Assembly (NCBI RefSeq): GCF_019091085.1 | Contig: NZ_JAGXJY010000006.1 | Location: forward strand, 124,001 to 188,000 | Reading direction: 5' to 3' | DNA: 64,000 nucleotides | Source of the DNA: Mesorhizobium sp. GbtcB19 | GTDB taxonomy: Bacteria; Pseudomonadota; Alphaproteobacteria; Rhizobiales; Rhizobiaceae | Shown: positions 37,199 to 45,758 of the stretch, piece by piece | How the letters are laid out: each line of letters starts with the position of its first letter | How positions within the stretch are numbered: the stretch's first letter is position 1 | The notes under the pieces: generated by a model | Told to the model about the DNA's origin: nothing | The model's input: only the letters and a program-made list of their open reading frames with translations | The model's database searches: none | Position numbers and translations under genes: made by a program

Positions 37199-37660
37199 TT
37201 GTCGCGTATCGCGCAAGCTTTTGACAGCAGGCAATGGGGCTTTATCGCTTCGGCCAGCGTCAAGGCTGCGCTCGTGACACTGGCGCTGCCGCTTGCCGCT
37301 TGCGGCGCCGGTGGCTTCAGCCTGGAAAAGGCCGATGTCGACCGCTCGATCATCACCTCCAGCGCGCCGTCCGCGCCCGCCGCTCCGGTGGCCGACAAGG
37401 ACTCCGACCAGACCACCATCGGCAACGCTGTCTCCTCCGCCGACATCAAGGAACTGGGCGGCCAGGCGGTGCCATGGGCCAATTCCGGCACCGGCTCGCG
37501 CGGCGCGATCACCGAGTTGGTGGAATTGAAGGATGGCGGCCTGACCTGCCGCCGTTTCAGCGCCACGCGCGAAAGCTTCGACGGCGTCGCGCTCTACAAG
37601 GGTGAACTGTGTCTGGCCGAAGCCGGCGGCTGGCGCATGCAGGAATTCAAGGCGCTGTGA
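37199..37660 (+). CDS. Surface-antigen-type lipoprotein (RT0821/Lpp0805-like)
   Basis: A 153-aa lipoprotein. I place the start at TTG 37199 because GGAGGAG lies eight bases upstream and the product then has a normal N-terminus and lipobox ([12 protein letters not shown]). The mature part has [15 protein letters not shown], a linker, and the conserved domain [30 protein letters not shown] and [18 protein letters not shown] with a likely Cys pair. This resembles the small outer-membrane surface-antigen family found across rhizobia. It is expected in the outer membrane facing the periplasm. Other starts further upstream overlap pdxH. Confidence 0.75.
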   Translation: MSRIAQAFDSRQWGFIASASVKAALVTLALPLAACGAGGFSLEKADVDRSIITSSAPSAPAAPVADKDSDQTTIGNAVSSADIKELGGQAVPWANSGTGSRGAITELVELKDGGLTCRRFSATRESFDGVALYKGELCLAEAGGWRMQEFKAL

Positions 37661-37663
37661 TTT

Positions 37664-37771
37664 AATGCGTGTCGCGCAAAAGTGTGCAGCGGTTTTGCGG
37701 CAACGACATGCATAAAAACAAAAGACTAAAGCGCGTCGCCTGAATCCGTTTTCAGCGCGACGCGCTTTAGG
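37664..37771. repeat. Mosaic intergenic repeat, family A (GCGTGTCG type)
   Basis: GTGTCG...CGACATGC around CGCAAAAGTGTGCAGCGG and TTTTGCG, then GCGCGTCGCCTGAATCCG ending CGACGCGC. It is the better preserved relative of 2211-2313 and shares its AAAGTGTG-n-AGCGG core with the copies at 24147, 46755 and 58372. Confidence 0.8.
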
Positions 37772-37895
37772 GGCGCCCTGATTTCGGGCGCTCTGACTTT
37801 CGGATGTTAATCCCCCTTGCGGCACTGGAATTTCTTCCTATGCGAGCGCATATAGGGAGCAACCGTGGACTCAATCTCTTTTGCAGGCAGGAAGC

Positions 37896-38825
37896 ATGCG
37901 CGACCCCTATGAGGTGCTGGGCGTTGCCAAGAACGCATCGGCCAAGGACATAAAATCGGCCTACCGCAAGCTCGCCAAGAAGCATCATCCGGACCAGAAT
38001 CCGAATGATCCGAAGGCGAAGGACCGTTTTGCCGCCGTCAACCAGGCTTATGAGGTCGTCGGCGACGAAAAGGCCCGCGGCGCTTACGATCGCGGCGAGA
38101 TCGACGCCGAAGGCAAGCCGAAATTCCAAGGCTTCGAAGGTGCCGCCGGCGGCGACCCGTTCGCCGGCTTCCGGCGCCAGCAGGGCCCGGGCGGCGCGCA
38201 TTTCGAATTCCGCAGCGGGCGCCCGGGCGGCGATCCGTTCGACGGCAACAGCGACATCTTCAGCCAGATCTTCGGCGATGCCTTTTCCGGCGCGCGCGGC
38301 GGCGGCAGGGGCGGCGACCGCCGCCAGCCTGCCCAGGCCGCGGATTTGAACGTCACGCTGGATATCAGCGTCGAGGAAGCCGCCACGGCCGAGAAGGTGA
38401 CGGCGATGTTCCCCGACGGCCGCAAGGTCGCGGTCAAGCTGCCGGCCTATGTCGAGGATGGCCAGACGATCCGCCTGAAGGGCCAGGGCGAGCAGGGCCC
38501 GGGCCAGCCGGGCGACGCGCTGGTCAAGATCCACATCCGCCGCCATCCGCGCTATCGCATCGAGGGGCGCGACCTGCATGTCGATCTGCCTGTCGATCTG
38601 GCCGACGCCGTGCTCGGCGCCAAGGTGGCGGTCGAGACGCCGACCGGCAAGCTCGCGGTCAACGTGCCCGCATGGTCGAGCTCGGACAAGGTGCTGCGGC
38701 TGAAGGGCAGGGGCCTGCCGGAGAAAGCCGGCGGCCATGGCGATCTTTACGCCCATGTGCGGCTGATGCTGCCGGAAGGCGGCAATGCCGAGCTTGAGGC
38801 CCTGATGCGCCGCCAAAAAGGCTGA
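37896..38825 (+). CDS. DnaJ-like co-chaperone, CbpA type (J domain + C-terminal domain, no zinc finger)
   Basis: A 309-aa J-domain protein. The J domain is residues 1-70 ([23 protein letters not shown] motif in [11 protein letters not shown]). A Gly/Phe-rich linker at about 80-150 is followed by the two beta-sandwich peptide-binding subdomains ([12 protein letters not shown], then [19 protein letters not shown]). The four CxxCxGxG repeats of classical DnaJ are absent, so this is the CbpA class. The start is ATG 37896 after GCAGGAAG; a TTG at 37881 is less likely. It stimulates DnaK ATPase. The FabI gene follows at 108 bases. Confidence 0.92.
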   Translation: MRDPYEVLGVAKNASAKDIKSAYRKLAKKHHPDQNPNDPKAKDRFAAVNQAYEVVGDEKARGAYDRGEIDAEGKPKFQGFEGAAGGDPFAGFRRQQGPGGAHFEFRSGRPGGDPFDGNSDIFSQIFGDAFSGARGGGRGGDRRQPAQAADLNVTLDISVEEAATAEKVTAMFPDGRKVAVKLPAYVEDGQTIRLKGQGEQGPGQPGDALVKIHIRRHPRYRIEGRDLHVDLPVDLADAVLGAKVAVETPTGKLAVNVPAWSSSDKVLRLKGRGLPEKAGGHGDLYAHVRLMLPEGGNAELEALMRRQKG

Positions 38826-38933
38826 TCGGCGGAATCTTGTTCCTGTTACAGTGTCTTTTGAGCGCTTGAAGGGGCTCTGTGCCTGTGCGATAGGGCTCTC
38901 CACAAAGCATCTATTCTTGCGGAGAGCTTGCAC

Positions 38934-39752
38934 ATGGCAGGTGGACAGGGCCTGATGGCCGGTAAGCGGGGCCTTATCCTCGGCGTCGCCAACAATCGGT
39001 CGATCGCTTACGGGATCGCCAAGGCTTGCGTCGATCACGGTGCCGAAATCGCGCTGACCTATCAGGGCGAAGCCTTCAAGAAGCGCGTCGAGCCGCTGGC
39101 GGCCGAACTCAACGCGCATGTCGCCGGCCATTGCGACGTGACCGACGCTGAGAGCCTCGACGCGGTTTTCGCCGATATCGCCAGGCATTGGGGCAAGCTC
39201 GACTTCCTCGTCCATGCCATCGCCTTCTCCGACAAGGACGAGCTCACCGGCCGCTATGTCGAGACGACGCGCGACAATTTCCTGCGCACCATGGATATTT
39301 CGGTCTATTCCTTCACCACCATCGCCAAGCGCGCCGAGCCGCTGATGACGGATGGCGGTTCGCTTCTGACGCTGACCTATTACGGCGCCGAGAAGGTGAT
39401 GCCGCATTACAACGTCATGGGTGTCGCCAAGGCCGCGCTGGAAGCCAGCGTGCGTTATCTCGCCGTCGACCTCGGCGCCAAGAAGATCCGCGTCAACGCC
39501 ATCTCGGCCGGGCCGATCAAGACGCTGGCCGCCTCCGGCATCGGCGACTTCCGCTATATCCTGAAGTGGAACGAGTACAATTCGCCGCTGAAGCAGACGG
39601 TCACCCAGGAAGAGGTCGGCGATTCCGGCGTCTATTTCCTGTCGGACCTGTCGCGCGGCGTGACCGGCGAGGTCCATCACGTCGATTCCGGCTACCATGT
39701 CGTCGGCATGAAGGCGGTCGACGCGCCGGATATCTCGACGGTCAAGGACTGA
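38934..39752 (+). CDS. fabI: Enoyl-[acyl-carrier-protein] reductase (NADH)
   Basis: Final reductase of type II fatty acid elongation, the triclosan target class. The 272-aa SDR-like chain has the FabI nucleotide site GLILGVANNRSIAYGIA, GHCDVTDAES, LVHAIAFSDK, the catalytic Y-x6-K as YNVMGVAK, and VNAISAGPIKTLAASGI before the C-terminal lid. ATG 38934 is used; a TTG two codons upstream is possible. It stands 55 bases before the histidine phosphatase gene, which may be cotranscribed. Rhizobia often carry two fabI copies, and which one this is cannot be told here. Confidence 0.95.
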   Translation: MAGGQGLMAGKRGLILGVANNRSIAYGIAKACVDHGAEIALTYQGEAFKKRVEPLAAELNAHVAGHCDVTDAESLDAVFADIARHWGKLDFLVHAIAFSDKDELTGRYVETTRDNFLRTMDISVYSFTTIAKRAEPLMTDGGSLLTLTYYGAEKVMPHYNVMGVAKAALEASVRYLAVDLGAKKIRVNAISAGPIKTLAASGIGDFRYILKWNEYNSPLKQTVTQEEVGDSGVYFLSDLSRGVTGEVHHVDSGYHVVGMKAVDAPDISTVKD

Positions 39753-39807
39753 TCCTCTCCTTCGCCTATCCTTCGTCCCAGGCCCTGGCCCGACCTCGGA
39801 AGACCTG

Positions 39808-40395
39808 ATGTATCCGCTCGTCTACATCGCGCGCCACGGTCAGACGGAGTGGAATGCAGAGCACCGCCTGCAGGGCCAGGCCGACACCGACATCAATGCA
39901 TTCGGCCGCAAGCAGGCGAGACAGAACGGCGAGCGGCTGGCGGAACTCATCGGCAAGGCCGAGGATTTCGACTTCGTCGCCAGCCCGATGCGGCGCACGC
40001 GCGAGACGATGGAGCTGATGCGCGAGGCGATGGGCCTCGATCCTTCCGGCTACCGCACCGATCCGCGCCTGGTGGAGATAAGTTTCGGCGACTGGCAGGG
40101 TTTTACCTTCGCCGAACTCGAGGAGCGTGCCCCCGGTTCAACCGATGGCCGCCGCCACGCCAAGTGGGATTTCCAGCCGCCCGGCGAGGGCGCCGAAAGT
40201 TACGAGATGCTGCTCGAACGGATAAAGCCGTGGTTCGACGCGCTTCGCCAGCCGACCGTCTGCGTCACCCATGGCGGCGTCATGCGCTGCTTTTTCCGCT
40301 TCGTCACCGGCATTTCCAAACAGGAAGCCGCCAGCCTCGAGGTTCCGCAGGACCGGTTGCTCCGCCTTGAGGGCCGCAGCCTGGAGTGGCTTTGA
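39808..40395 (+). CDS. Histidine phosphatase family protein (phosphoglycerate-mutase-like)
   Basis: A 195-aa enzyme of the histidine phosphatase superfamily. The phospho-acceptor motif is YIARHGQTEWNAEHRLQG at the N-terminus, and the second catalytic His lies in VCVTHGGVMRC near residue 155. The middle has SPMRRTRETMELM and EISFGDWQG with the catalytic acid. The short length fits a broad phosphatase (GpmB/CobC-like) rather than dPGM. The substrate is unknown. Confidence 0.88.
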   Translation: MYPLVYIARHGQTEWNAEHRLQGQADTDINAFGRKQARQNGERLAELIGKAEDFDFVASPMRRTRETMELMREAMGLDPSGYRTDPRLVEISFGDWQGFTFAELEERAPGSTDGRRHAKWDFQPPGEGAESYEMLLERIKPWFDALRQPTVCVTHGGVMRCFFRFVTGISKQEAASLEVPQDRLLRLEGRSLEWL

Positions 40396-40410
40396 AAGCT
40401 GCGACCTATC

Positions 40411-40531
40411 GAATTCAGGTCAGGCCGAGTCGAAAATGGTGGCTTCTGAGAACCGGAGCGGAGCGTACTTTTCGTACGTGAGCACCGGAAGCGCAGGAAG
40501 CCGCCATTTGCAGACCGGCCTCACCTGAATT
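40411..40531. repeat. Intergenic element with inverted ends (ATTCAGGTCAGGCC), family B
   Basis: About 120 bp. The ends ATTCAGGTCAGGCC and GGCCTCACCTGAAT are inverted. Inside is the dyad GAGCGTAC-TTTTC-GTACGTGAGC flanked by CCGGAGCGG / GCACCGG. An inverted second copy lies at 50305-50423. It fills the gap between the phosphatase and the convergent DUF1344 gene. Confidence 0.85.
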
Positions 40532-40794
40532 TAGTTCTGGTCGCTGTCGGGCAGCTGCATGTCGGTCACGACATTCTCGCCATTGCTCACGTCGAAAGCG
40601 ATGACGATGTCCATGCCGGGCTTCAGCGAGTCGAGATCGGTCTCGGCGTTGAGCTTGTAGGCCTTGCCGTCGTCAAGCGTCAGCGTCAGCGTGTCCTTGT
40701 CGACCTTCTTGATCAGGCCTTCGGTCTGGCCGGCGAACGCGGCGGCGGTGGAAATCAGCAGCATGGCGCAGGCGGCGCCAATCAGGGTACGCAT
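40531..40794 (-). CDS. DUF1344 small exported protein
   Basis: An 87-aa protein with a signal peptide (MRTLIGAACAMLLISTAAAFAG) and a mature beta-rich domain (EGLIKKVDKDTLTLTLDDGK, YKLNAETDLDSLKPGMDIVI) typical of the rhizobial DUF1344 family. It is periplasmic with unknown function. It ends in the family B repeat. A 223-base gap (40795-41017) separates it from the divergent aroC; no further gene is evident in that gap. Confidence 0.85.
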   Translation of the reverse strand: MRTLIGAACAMLLISTAAAFAGQTEGLIKKVDKDTLTLTLDDGKAYKLNAETDLDSLKPGMDIVIAFDVSNGENVVTDMQLPDSDQN

Positions 40795-41017
40795 CGTCGT
40801 CCTCTTTTAGGTCATTGCGCCGGCTGGTAGCGGCGGATCCTCAACGGCGGATGGAGCAGAGCAGAAACCAACCGAATGTGTCAAAACTAAATCCGCCACA
40901 TCACAGTTTGATGCGTCCGATCACCGTTTGACCACCGTGGAAAACGCCAATAGAAGGCAGCGTGCAGCGCTGCGCGGCCTTTTGGACGCGCAAAGGACGC
41001 TGGCAGGGCGCTTTTCA

Positions 41018-42124
41018 ATGTCTCACAACACCTTCGGCCACCTCTTCCGCGTCACCACCTGGGGTGAAAGCCATGGCGAGGCACTCGGCTGCGTTGTCGA
41101 TGGCTGCCCGCCCGGCATTCGCTTCAAGCGCGAGGACATCCAGGCCGAGCTCGACCGCCGCCGCCCTGGACAGTCGCGTTTCGTCACCCAGCGCCGCGAG
41201 CCAGACGAGGTCAAGATCCTGTCCGGCTTCATCCTCGACGAGGACGGCGAGACGATGATCACCACCGGCACGCCTGTCTCGATGCTGATCGAGAATGTCG
41301 ACCAGCGCTCCAAGGACTATGGCGAGATCGCCCGCCAGTACCGCCCCGGCCATGCCGACTACACCTACGACGTCAAATACGGCCTGCGCGACCATCGTGG
41401 CGGCGGCCGTTCCTCGGCGCGCGAGACTGCCGCGCGGGTCGCGGCCGGCGCACTGGCGCGCAAAGTGGTGCCGGGCGTGGTGGTGCGCGGCGCGCTGGTC
41501 TCGATGGGCGAAAAGTCGATCGACCGCGCCAACTGGAACTGGAATTTCATCGGCGACGCCGAAAACCCGTTCTTCACGCCCGATCCGGCCTCGGTCCCGG
41601 TTTTCACCGCCTATCTCGACGGCATCCGCAAGGCCGGCTCCTCGGTCGGCGCGGTGATCGAGATCGTCGCCGACGGCGTGCCGGCCGGCCTCGGCGCGCC
41701 GATCTACGCCAAGCTCGACCAGGATATCGCGTCGGGCCTGATGTCGATCAACGCCGTCAAGGGCGTAGAGATCGGCAACGGCTTCGAGGCCGCCCGCATC
41801 ACCGGCGAACGGAATGCCGACGAGATGCGCATGGGCAATGACGGCAAGCCGGTGTTTTTGTCCAACCATGCCGGCGGCATCCTGGGCGGCATCTCGACCG
41901 GACAGGCGATCGTCGCCCGCTTCGCCGTCAAGCCGACCTCCTCGATCCTGACCCCGCGCCACTCGATCGACAAGGACGGCAAGGATGTCGAGGTGATGAC
42001 CAAGGGCCGCCACGACCCGTGCGTCGGCATCCGCGCCGTGCCGATCGGCGAGGCCATGGTTGCCTGCGCGATCGCCGATCATTATCTGCGGCACAGAGGA
42101 CAGACGGGAAAGGGAGGGCAATAG
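41018..42124 (+). CDS. aroC: Chorismate synthase
   Basis: Last step of the shikimate pathway: converts 5-enolpyruvylshikimate 3-phosphate to chorismate with reduced FMN. The 368-aa chain starts [19 protein letters not shown], with further family blocks GRRPGQ-like [45 protein letters not shown] and [17 protein letters not shown]. The start is ATG 41018; the frame upstream to 40928 is not part of the family. The TAG stop lies inside a GGGCAATAGGGCAGTA repeat. Confidence 0.96.
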   Translation: MSHNTFGHLFRVTTWGESHGEALGCVVDGCPPGIRFKREDIQAELDRRRPGQSRFVTQRREPDEVKILSGFILDEDGETMITTGTPVSMLIENVDQRSKDYGEIARQYRPGHADYTYDVKYGLRDHRGGGRSSARETAARVAAGALARKVVPGVVVRGALVSMGEKSIDRANWNWNFIGDAENPFFTPDPASVPVFTAYLDGIRKAGSSVGAVIEIVADGVPAGLGAPIYAKLDQDIASGLMSINAVKGVEIGNGFEAARITGERNADEMRMGNDGKPVFLSNHAGGILGGISTGQAIVARFAVKPTSSILTPRHSIDKDGKDVEVMTKGRHDPCVGIRAVPIGEAMVACAIADHYLRHRGQTGKGGQ

Positions 42125-42225
42125 GGCAGTAAGGCAATAGGGCAGTATGTTAAGCAGCCCCGTCGAAACAGCCAAAAATTTCCTTTTCCCTACTGCCCTA
42201 CTGCCTTATTCCCCTACTGCCCTGC
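42116..42225. repeat. Heptamer-like repeat block (AGGGCAGTA / TACTGCCCT) with inverted arms
   Basis: Left arm 42116-42149 with AATAGGGCAGTA units; right arm 42187-42225 with CCCTACTGCC units, complementary to the left. It supplies the aroC stop codon and fills the gap before ribB. It is a relative of the block at 28422-28543. Confidence 0.85.
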
Positions 42226-42243
42226 GAGCAAAGCGAGCACGTC

Positions 42244-43344
42244 ATGCCCTACGACCAGAAGAAGATCGTCGAAGCGATCCGCGCCTTCGAGCGCGGCGAG
42301 ATCGTCGTCGTCATGGACGATGACGGGCGCGAGAACGAGGGCGATTTGATCGTCGCCGCGGTGCATTGCACGCCGGAGAAGATGGCCTTCATCGTCCGCA
42401 ACACCTCCGGCATCGTCTGCACGCCGATGCCGCGCGAGGAGGCCAAGCGGCTCAATCTGCAGCCGATGGTCGCCGATAATGATTCCGCGCACACCACGGC
42501 CTTTACCGTCAGCGTCGACTTCAAGCACGGCACCACCACCGGCATCTCGGCCGACGACCGCACGCTCACCGTGCGCAACCTCGCCAACGGCAATGTCGGC
42601 GCCTCCGATTTCGTGCGGCCCGGTCATATCTTCCCGCTGATCGCGCGTGAGGGCGGCGTGCTGATGCGCTCGGGCCATACCGAGGCGGCGGTCGACCTGT
42701 GCAAGCTCGCCGGCCTGCCGCCGATCGGCGTCATCTCAGAGCTGGTCAACGACGACGGCACCGTGAAGCGCGGCCCGCAGGTGCAGGCTTTCGCCGAAGA
42801 GCATGGGCTGAAGCAGGTTTCGGTCGCCGATCTCATCGCCTACCGGCAGCGCAAGGAAACGCTGGTCGAGCGCGTCGCCTGCTCCGACATCGACACGCTC
42901 GGCGGCAAGGCGCAGGTCTTCACCTACACGCTGCCATGGGACACCATGCACCATGTCGCGATCGTCTTCGGCGACATCCGCGATGGCGAGGACGTGCCGG
43001 TGCGCCTGCATTCGGAAGATGTCGTCACCGACGTCTTCGGCACCAGCCACCGGCTCGACACCATCATGAAGGCGATGGGCGAGCGCAAGCGCGGCGTCAT
43101 CGTCTATCTGCGCGAGGGCTCCGTCGGCGTCGCCCATCAGGAGCGCAAGCGTCCGGTCAGCGGCGACCGCGAGGATCATGAGGAAGCCCGCCGCCGCGAG
43201 AACGAATGGCGCGAGATCGGCCTCGGCGCCCAGATCCTCAAGGATCTCGGCATCTCCTCGATCAACCTGATCGCCTCGCGCGAGCGCCACTATGTCGGCC
43301 TCGAAGGGTTTGGCATCCATATCGCCAAGACCGAGATTTTGTAG
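42244..43344 (+). CDS. ribB: 3,4-dihydroxy-2-butanone 4-phosphate synthase with degenerate GTP cyclohydrolase II domain
   Basis: A 366-aa RibBA-shaped protein. The RibB half (residues 1-205) is intact: VVMDDDGRENEGDLIVAA, HTTAFTVSVD, RPGHIFPL and RSGHTEAAVDLCKLAG. The RibA half (about 210-360) keeps the fold but has lost the zinc site: the first Cys is Asp259 in LHSEDVVTDVFG, and the other two Cys positions read Arg and Asp in GTSHRLDT. It therefore should make dihydroxybutanone phosphate for riboflavin but not open GTP, and a separate RibA is expected elsewhere. Other alphaproteobacteria have similar degenerate fusions. The ATG follows the repeat block. Confidence 0.92.
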   Translation: MPYDQKKIVEAIRAFERGEIVVVMDDDGRENEGDLIVAAVHCTPEKMAFIVRNTSGIVCTPMPREEAKRLNLQPMVADNDSAHTTAFTVSVDFKHGTTTGISADDRTLTVRNLANGNVGASDFVRPGHIFPLIAREGGVLMRSGHTEAAVDLCKLAGLPPIGVISELVNDDGTVKRGPQVQAFAEEHGLKQVSVADLIAYRQRKETLVERVACSDIDTLGGKAQVFTYTLPWDTMHHVAIVFGDIRDGEDVPVRLHSEDVVTDVFGTSHRLDTIMKAMGERKRGVIVYLREGSVGVAHQERKRPVSGDREDHEEARRRENEWREIGLGAQILKDLGISSINLIASRERHYVGLEGFGIHIAKTEIL

Positions 43345-43452
43345 TCCTTCGACGGATTTGACGAACCGGAGGTCCTGGGCGGGCAGCCCGCCGGCGTTGC
43401 TGATTGACCATAGGCTCCGCGACGCCGGCGATTGGCCGGAGCCTCCGCGAAA

Positions 43453-43631
43453 TCGTCATCCACGGGCGAAGCAAGGAGCGAAGCGACGCGCGTAGACCCG
43501 AGGATCCATTCCGTGACTTTGACGCGTTGCGACGGTTCAGAATTCTGCTCCGCTGCACTTTACGATCGAGATCACGGAATGGATCCTCGGGTCTGCGCTC
43601 CGCTTCGCGTCGCTCCGCCCGTGGATGACGA
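43453..43631. repeat. 180-bp nested palindromic element, family C
   Basis: The outer arms TCGTCATCCACGGGCG and CGCCCGTGGATGACGA are exact inverted copies. The inner arms GGATCCATTCCGTGA / TCACGGAATGGATCC are also exact. It lies between the convergent ribB and MFS genes in the 349-base gap 43345-43693, where I see no gene. A shortened copy is at 30537-30594. Confidence 0.9.
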
Positions 43632-43693
43632 CGTCGCTTAGGTCTCGGCTAACTGCCAACGTCTGCGATGATGATCGGACGGCCGAGCAACCG

Positions 43694-44914
43694 TCACTCC
43701 GCCAGGACCACCGCTTCGCCCCTGTCCGCATCGCCATCGTCCGTCGCCAGCCGGCACTGGCCGGCGAGCACGGTGACCAGCGCGATCGCGCCTGCCGCAA
43801 CGGAAACCCAGAACCCGTTCTGCGGACCGAAATTGTCGACCATCCAGCCGGCGGCGAAGGAGCCGAGCGCCATGCCGATGCCGATCCCGGTCGTGACCCA
43901 GGTGACGCCTTCGGTGAGCATTGCCGGCGGCACGTGGCGTTCGATCAGGCCGAAGGCGGTGATGAAGGTCGGCGAGATCGCGACGCCGCTGATGAACACC
44001 GCCAGCGCCAGCGTCGGCACTGTCTCGGCGAAGAGCAGCGGCAGCGTGGTGAGCGCGATCACGGAGACGGCGACCGCCAGTTGCCGTTGCAGCGGTGCCT
44101 TCAGGCTGAGCGCCCCGACGATGATGCCGAGCACGAAGGATCCCAGCGCATAGACGCCGATGACCAGGCTTGCCGCCTCCGGCTGGCCGAGCGCCTTGGT
44201 GATGGCGACGGTGGTGACTTCGGTGGTGGCGAAAGTCGCGCCAACGAAGATCAGCGCGAAGGTGATGATCTGGACCGGCCGCAGGCTGATCGCCGAACCG
44301 GTCGCGCCATGTTCTGCCGGACGCACTGGCGGCTCGGACGAACGCTGCAAGAGGAAGGCCGCCGAGCCAAGCGCCAAAAGCAGCGTGCTGACCACCATGC
44401 CGGCTTCGGCAAACAGCGCCGCGCTCAAGCCTACCGACAGCGAGGCGCCGGCAACATAGACCAGTTCGTCGGCGGCCGATTCGAAGGCAAACGCCGTGTT
44501 GAGCTCAGGTCGGTCGCGAAAGATCTCGGTCCAGCGCGCCCTGACCAGGGCGGGAATGCTGGGCATGGCGGCGGCAAGCAGGGCGGACAGGAACAAGGTC
44601 CAGACCGGCCAGTGCTGGTTGGCGGCCGCGATCAGTGTCGCGAAGGAAATGACCGAGATGAGAGTCATGGGTGCTGCGATCGCCGTCTGGCCGCGCCGGT
44701 CCACCAGCCGCGACACTTGCGGCGAGAGGAAGGCGTTGACCAGCGCGTAGGTCGCGGAGACCGCTCCCGCCAGCCAGTATTCGCCATGCGTCTGCGACAG
44801 CATCGCCACGATGCCGATCGGCGCCATGGCGATCGGCAAGCGGGCGACGAAAGCGGCCGCGGCGAAGCCCTTCGTGCCGGGGGCCCGAAAGATGTCCGAA
44901 TAGGGGTTTCGCAT
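43694..44914 (-). CDS. MFS transporter
   Basis: A 406-aa major facilitator protein with about twelve hydrophobic segments. The cytoplasmic loop 2-3 signature reads SRLVDRRGQTAIAA, a loose form of the G-x3-D-R motif. The start is ATG 44914 with AGGAGCAGG ahead of it; the frame to 44947 runs over the operator. It is divergent from a TetR gene, and three identical-type operators lie between them, so it is probably a drug or metabolite exporter induced when TetR binds its ligand. The substrate is unknown. Confidence 0.88.
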   Translation of the reverse strand: MRNPYSDIFRAPGTKGFAAAAFVARLPIAMAPIGIVAMLSQTHGEYWLAGAVSATYALVNAFLSPQVSRLVDRRGQTAIAAPMTLISVISFATLIAAANQHWPVWTLFLSALLAAAMPSIPALVRARWTEIFRDRPELNTAFAFESAADELVYVAGASLSVGLSAALFAEAGMVVSTLLLALGSAAFLLQRSSEPPVRPAEHGATGSAISLRPVQIITFALIFVGATFATTEVTTVAITKALGQPEAASLVIGVYALGSFVLGIIVGALSLKAPLQRQLAVAVSVIALTTLPLLFAETVPTLALAVFISGVAISPTFITAFGLIERHVPPAMLTEGVTWVTTGIGIGMALGSFAAGWMVDNFGPQNGFWVSVAAGAIALVTVLAGQCRLATDDGDADRGEAVVLAE

Positions 44915-44950
44915 GATCCTGCTCCTCGACAAGGGTGCATACCACAACTA

Positions 44951-45017
44951 CATACGCTGCGTATGAATGTCAGATAGTCCATACGCCGCGTATGTCAATT
45001 GGCATACGGTGCGTATG
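44951..45017. promoter_or_regulatory. Triple 15-bp palindromic operator (CATACGCnGCGTATG)
   Basis: Three copies: CATACGCTGCGTATG at 44951-44965, CATACGCCGCGTATG at 44980-44994, and CATACGGTGCGTATG at 45003-45017. Centres are 29 and 23 bases apart. They fill the space between the MFS and TetR starts, so they are the likely binding sites of the TetR protein. Confidence 0.88.
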
Positions 45018-45034
45018 TGAATAGGGCCAGAGCC

Positions 45035-45628
45035 ATGCACAGACCGCGCAAGGAGATGATCGCCGAGACACGCGCCAAGCTGATCGCGGCCGCCCGCCAC
45101 GCTTTCGGCACGATCGGCTATGCCGAGGCCTCGATGGACGATTTCACCGCGTCGGCCGGCCTGACGCGCGGCGCGCTCTACCATCATTTTGGCGACAAGA
45201 AGGGACTGCTGCAGGCGGTGATCGCCGAGATCGACGGCGAAATGGCCGTACGCGTCAACGAGGTGGCCTCGAAGGCGCCGACCCGCTGGCAGCATTTCGT
45301 CGACGAATGCACCACCTACATCGAGCTGGCGCTGGAGCCGGAAATCCAGCGCATCATGTTTCGCGACGGCCCGGCCGTGCTCGGCGATCCGGCGCAATGG
45401 CCGAACGCCAGTGCCTGCACGGCCTCGATGACCGATCACCTGACCGCATTGCAGGATGAGGGCGTGGTCGTTGCCGACCTCGATCCGGAGACGGCTGCGC
45501 GGCTGATCAACGGCGCCAGCAGCCAGGCAGCGCAGCGCATTGCCAATTCCAAGGATCCCGAAGCGACGTCGAAGAAGGCGATCGCGGCGTTCAAGCAACT
45601 GCTCGAAGGCTTGCGCAAGAAGCCTTGA
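45035..45628 (+). CDS. TetR-family repressor of the divergent MFS gene
   Basis: A 197-aa TetR regulator. The HTH is in the first 60 residues (TRAKLIAAARHAFGTIGYAE, then LTRGALYHHFGDKKGLLQAV). The rest is an all-helical ligand domain, including TTYIELALEPEIQRIMFRDG. I choose ATG 45035; earlier TTG/GTG codons (44999, 45017) would start inside the operator cluster. It should repress both itself and the exporter through the triple operator. Confidence 0.9.
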   Translation: MHRPRKEMIAETRAKLIAAARHAFGTIGYAEASMDDFTASAGLTRGALYHHFGDKKGLLQAVIAEIDGEMAVRVNEVASKAPTRWQHFVDECTTYIELALEPEIQRIMFRDGPAVLGDPAQWPNASACTASMTDHLTALQDEGVVVADLDPETAARLINGASSQAAQRIANSKDPEATSKKAIAAFKQLLEGLRKKP

Positions 45629-45634
45629 CCGCAC

Positions 45635-45686
45635 GCTTGGGTAACCAAGCCACCGGGTTGTGCACCGGTTTCGGGCCGGTGCAACC
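45635..45686 (+). other. Two stem-loops after the TetR gene
   Basis: GCTTGG-GTAA-CCAAGC at 45635-45650, and GGGTTGTGCACCGG...CCGGTGCAACCC at 45655-45686. Neither has a T-run, so these may be weak terminators or mRNA-end structures. Confidence 0.5.
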
Positions 45687-45758
45687 CTGCCGTGATTGAC
45701 AACAGCCAGGGCGAGAGCATCCTCCACCGCCAACTCTTAGGGTGTGGAGAGTCGGGGC

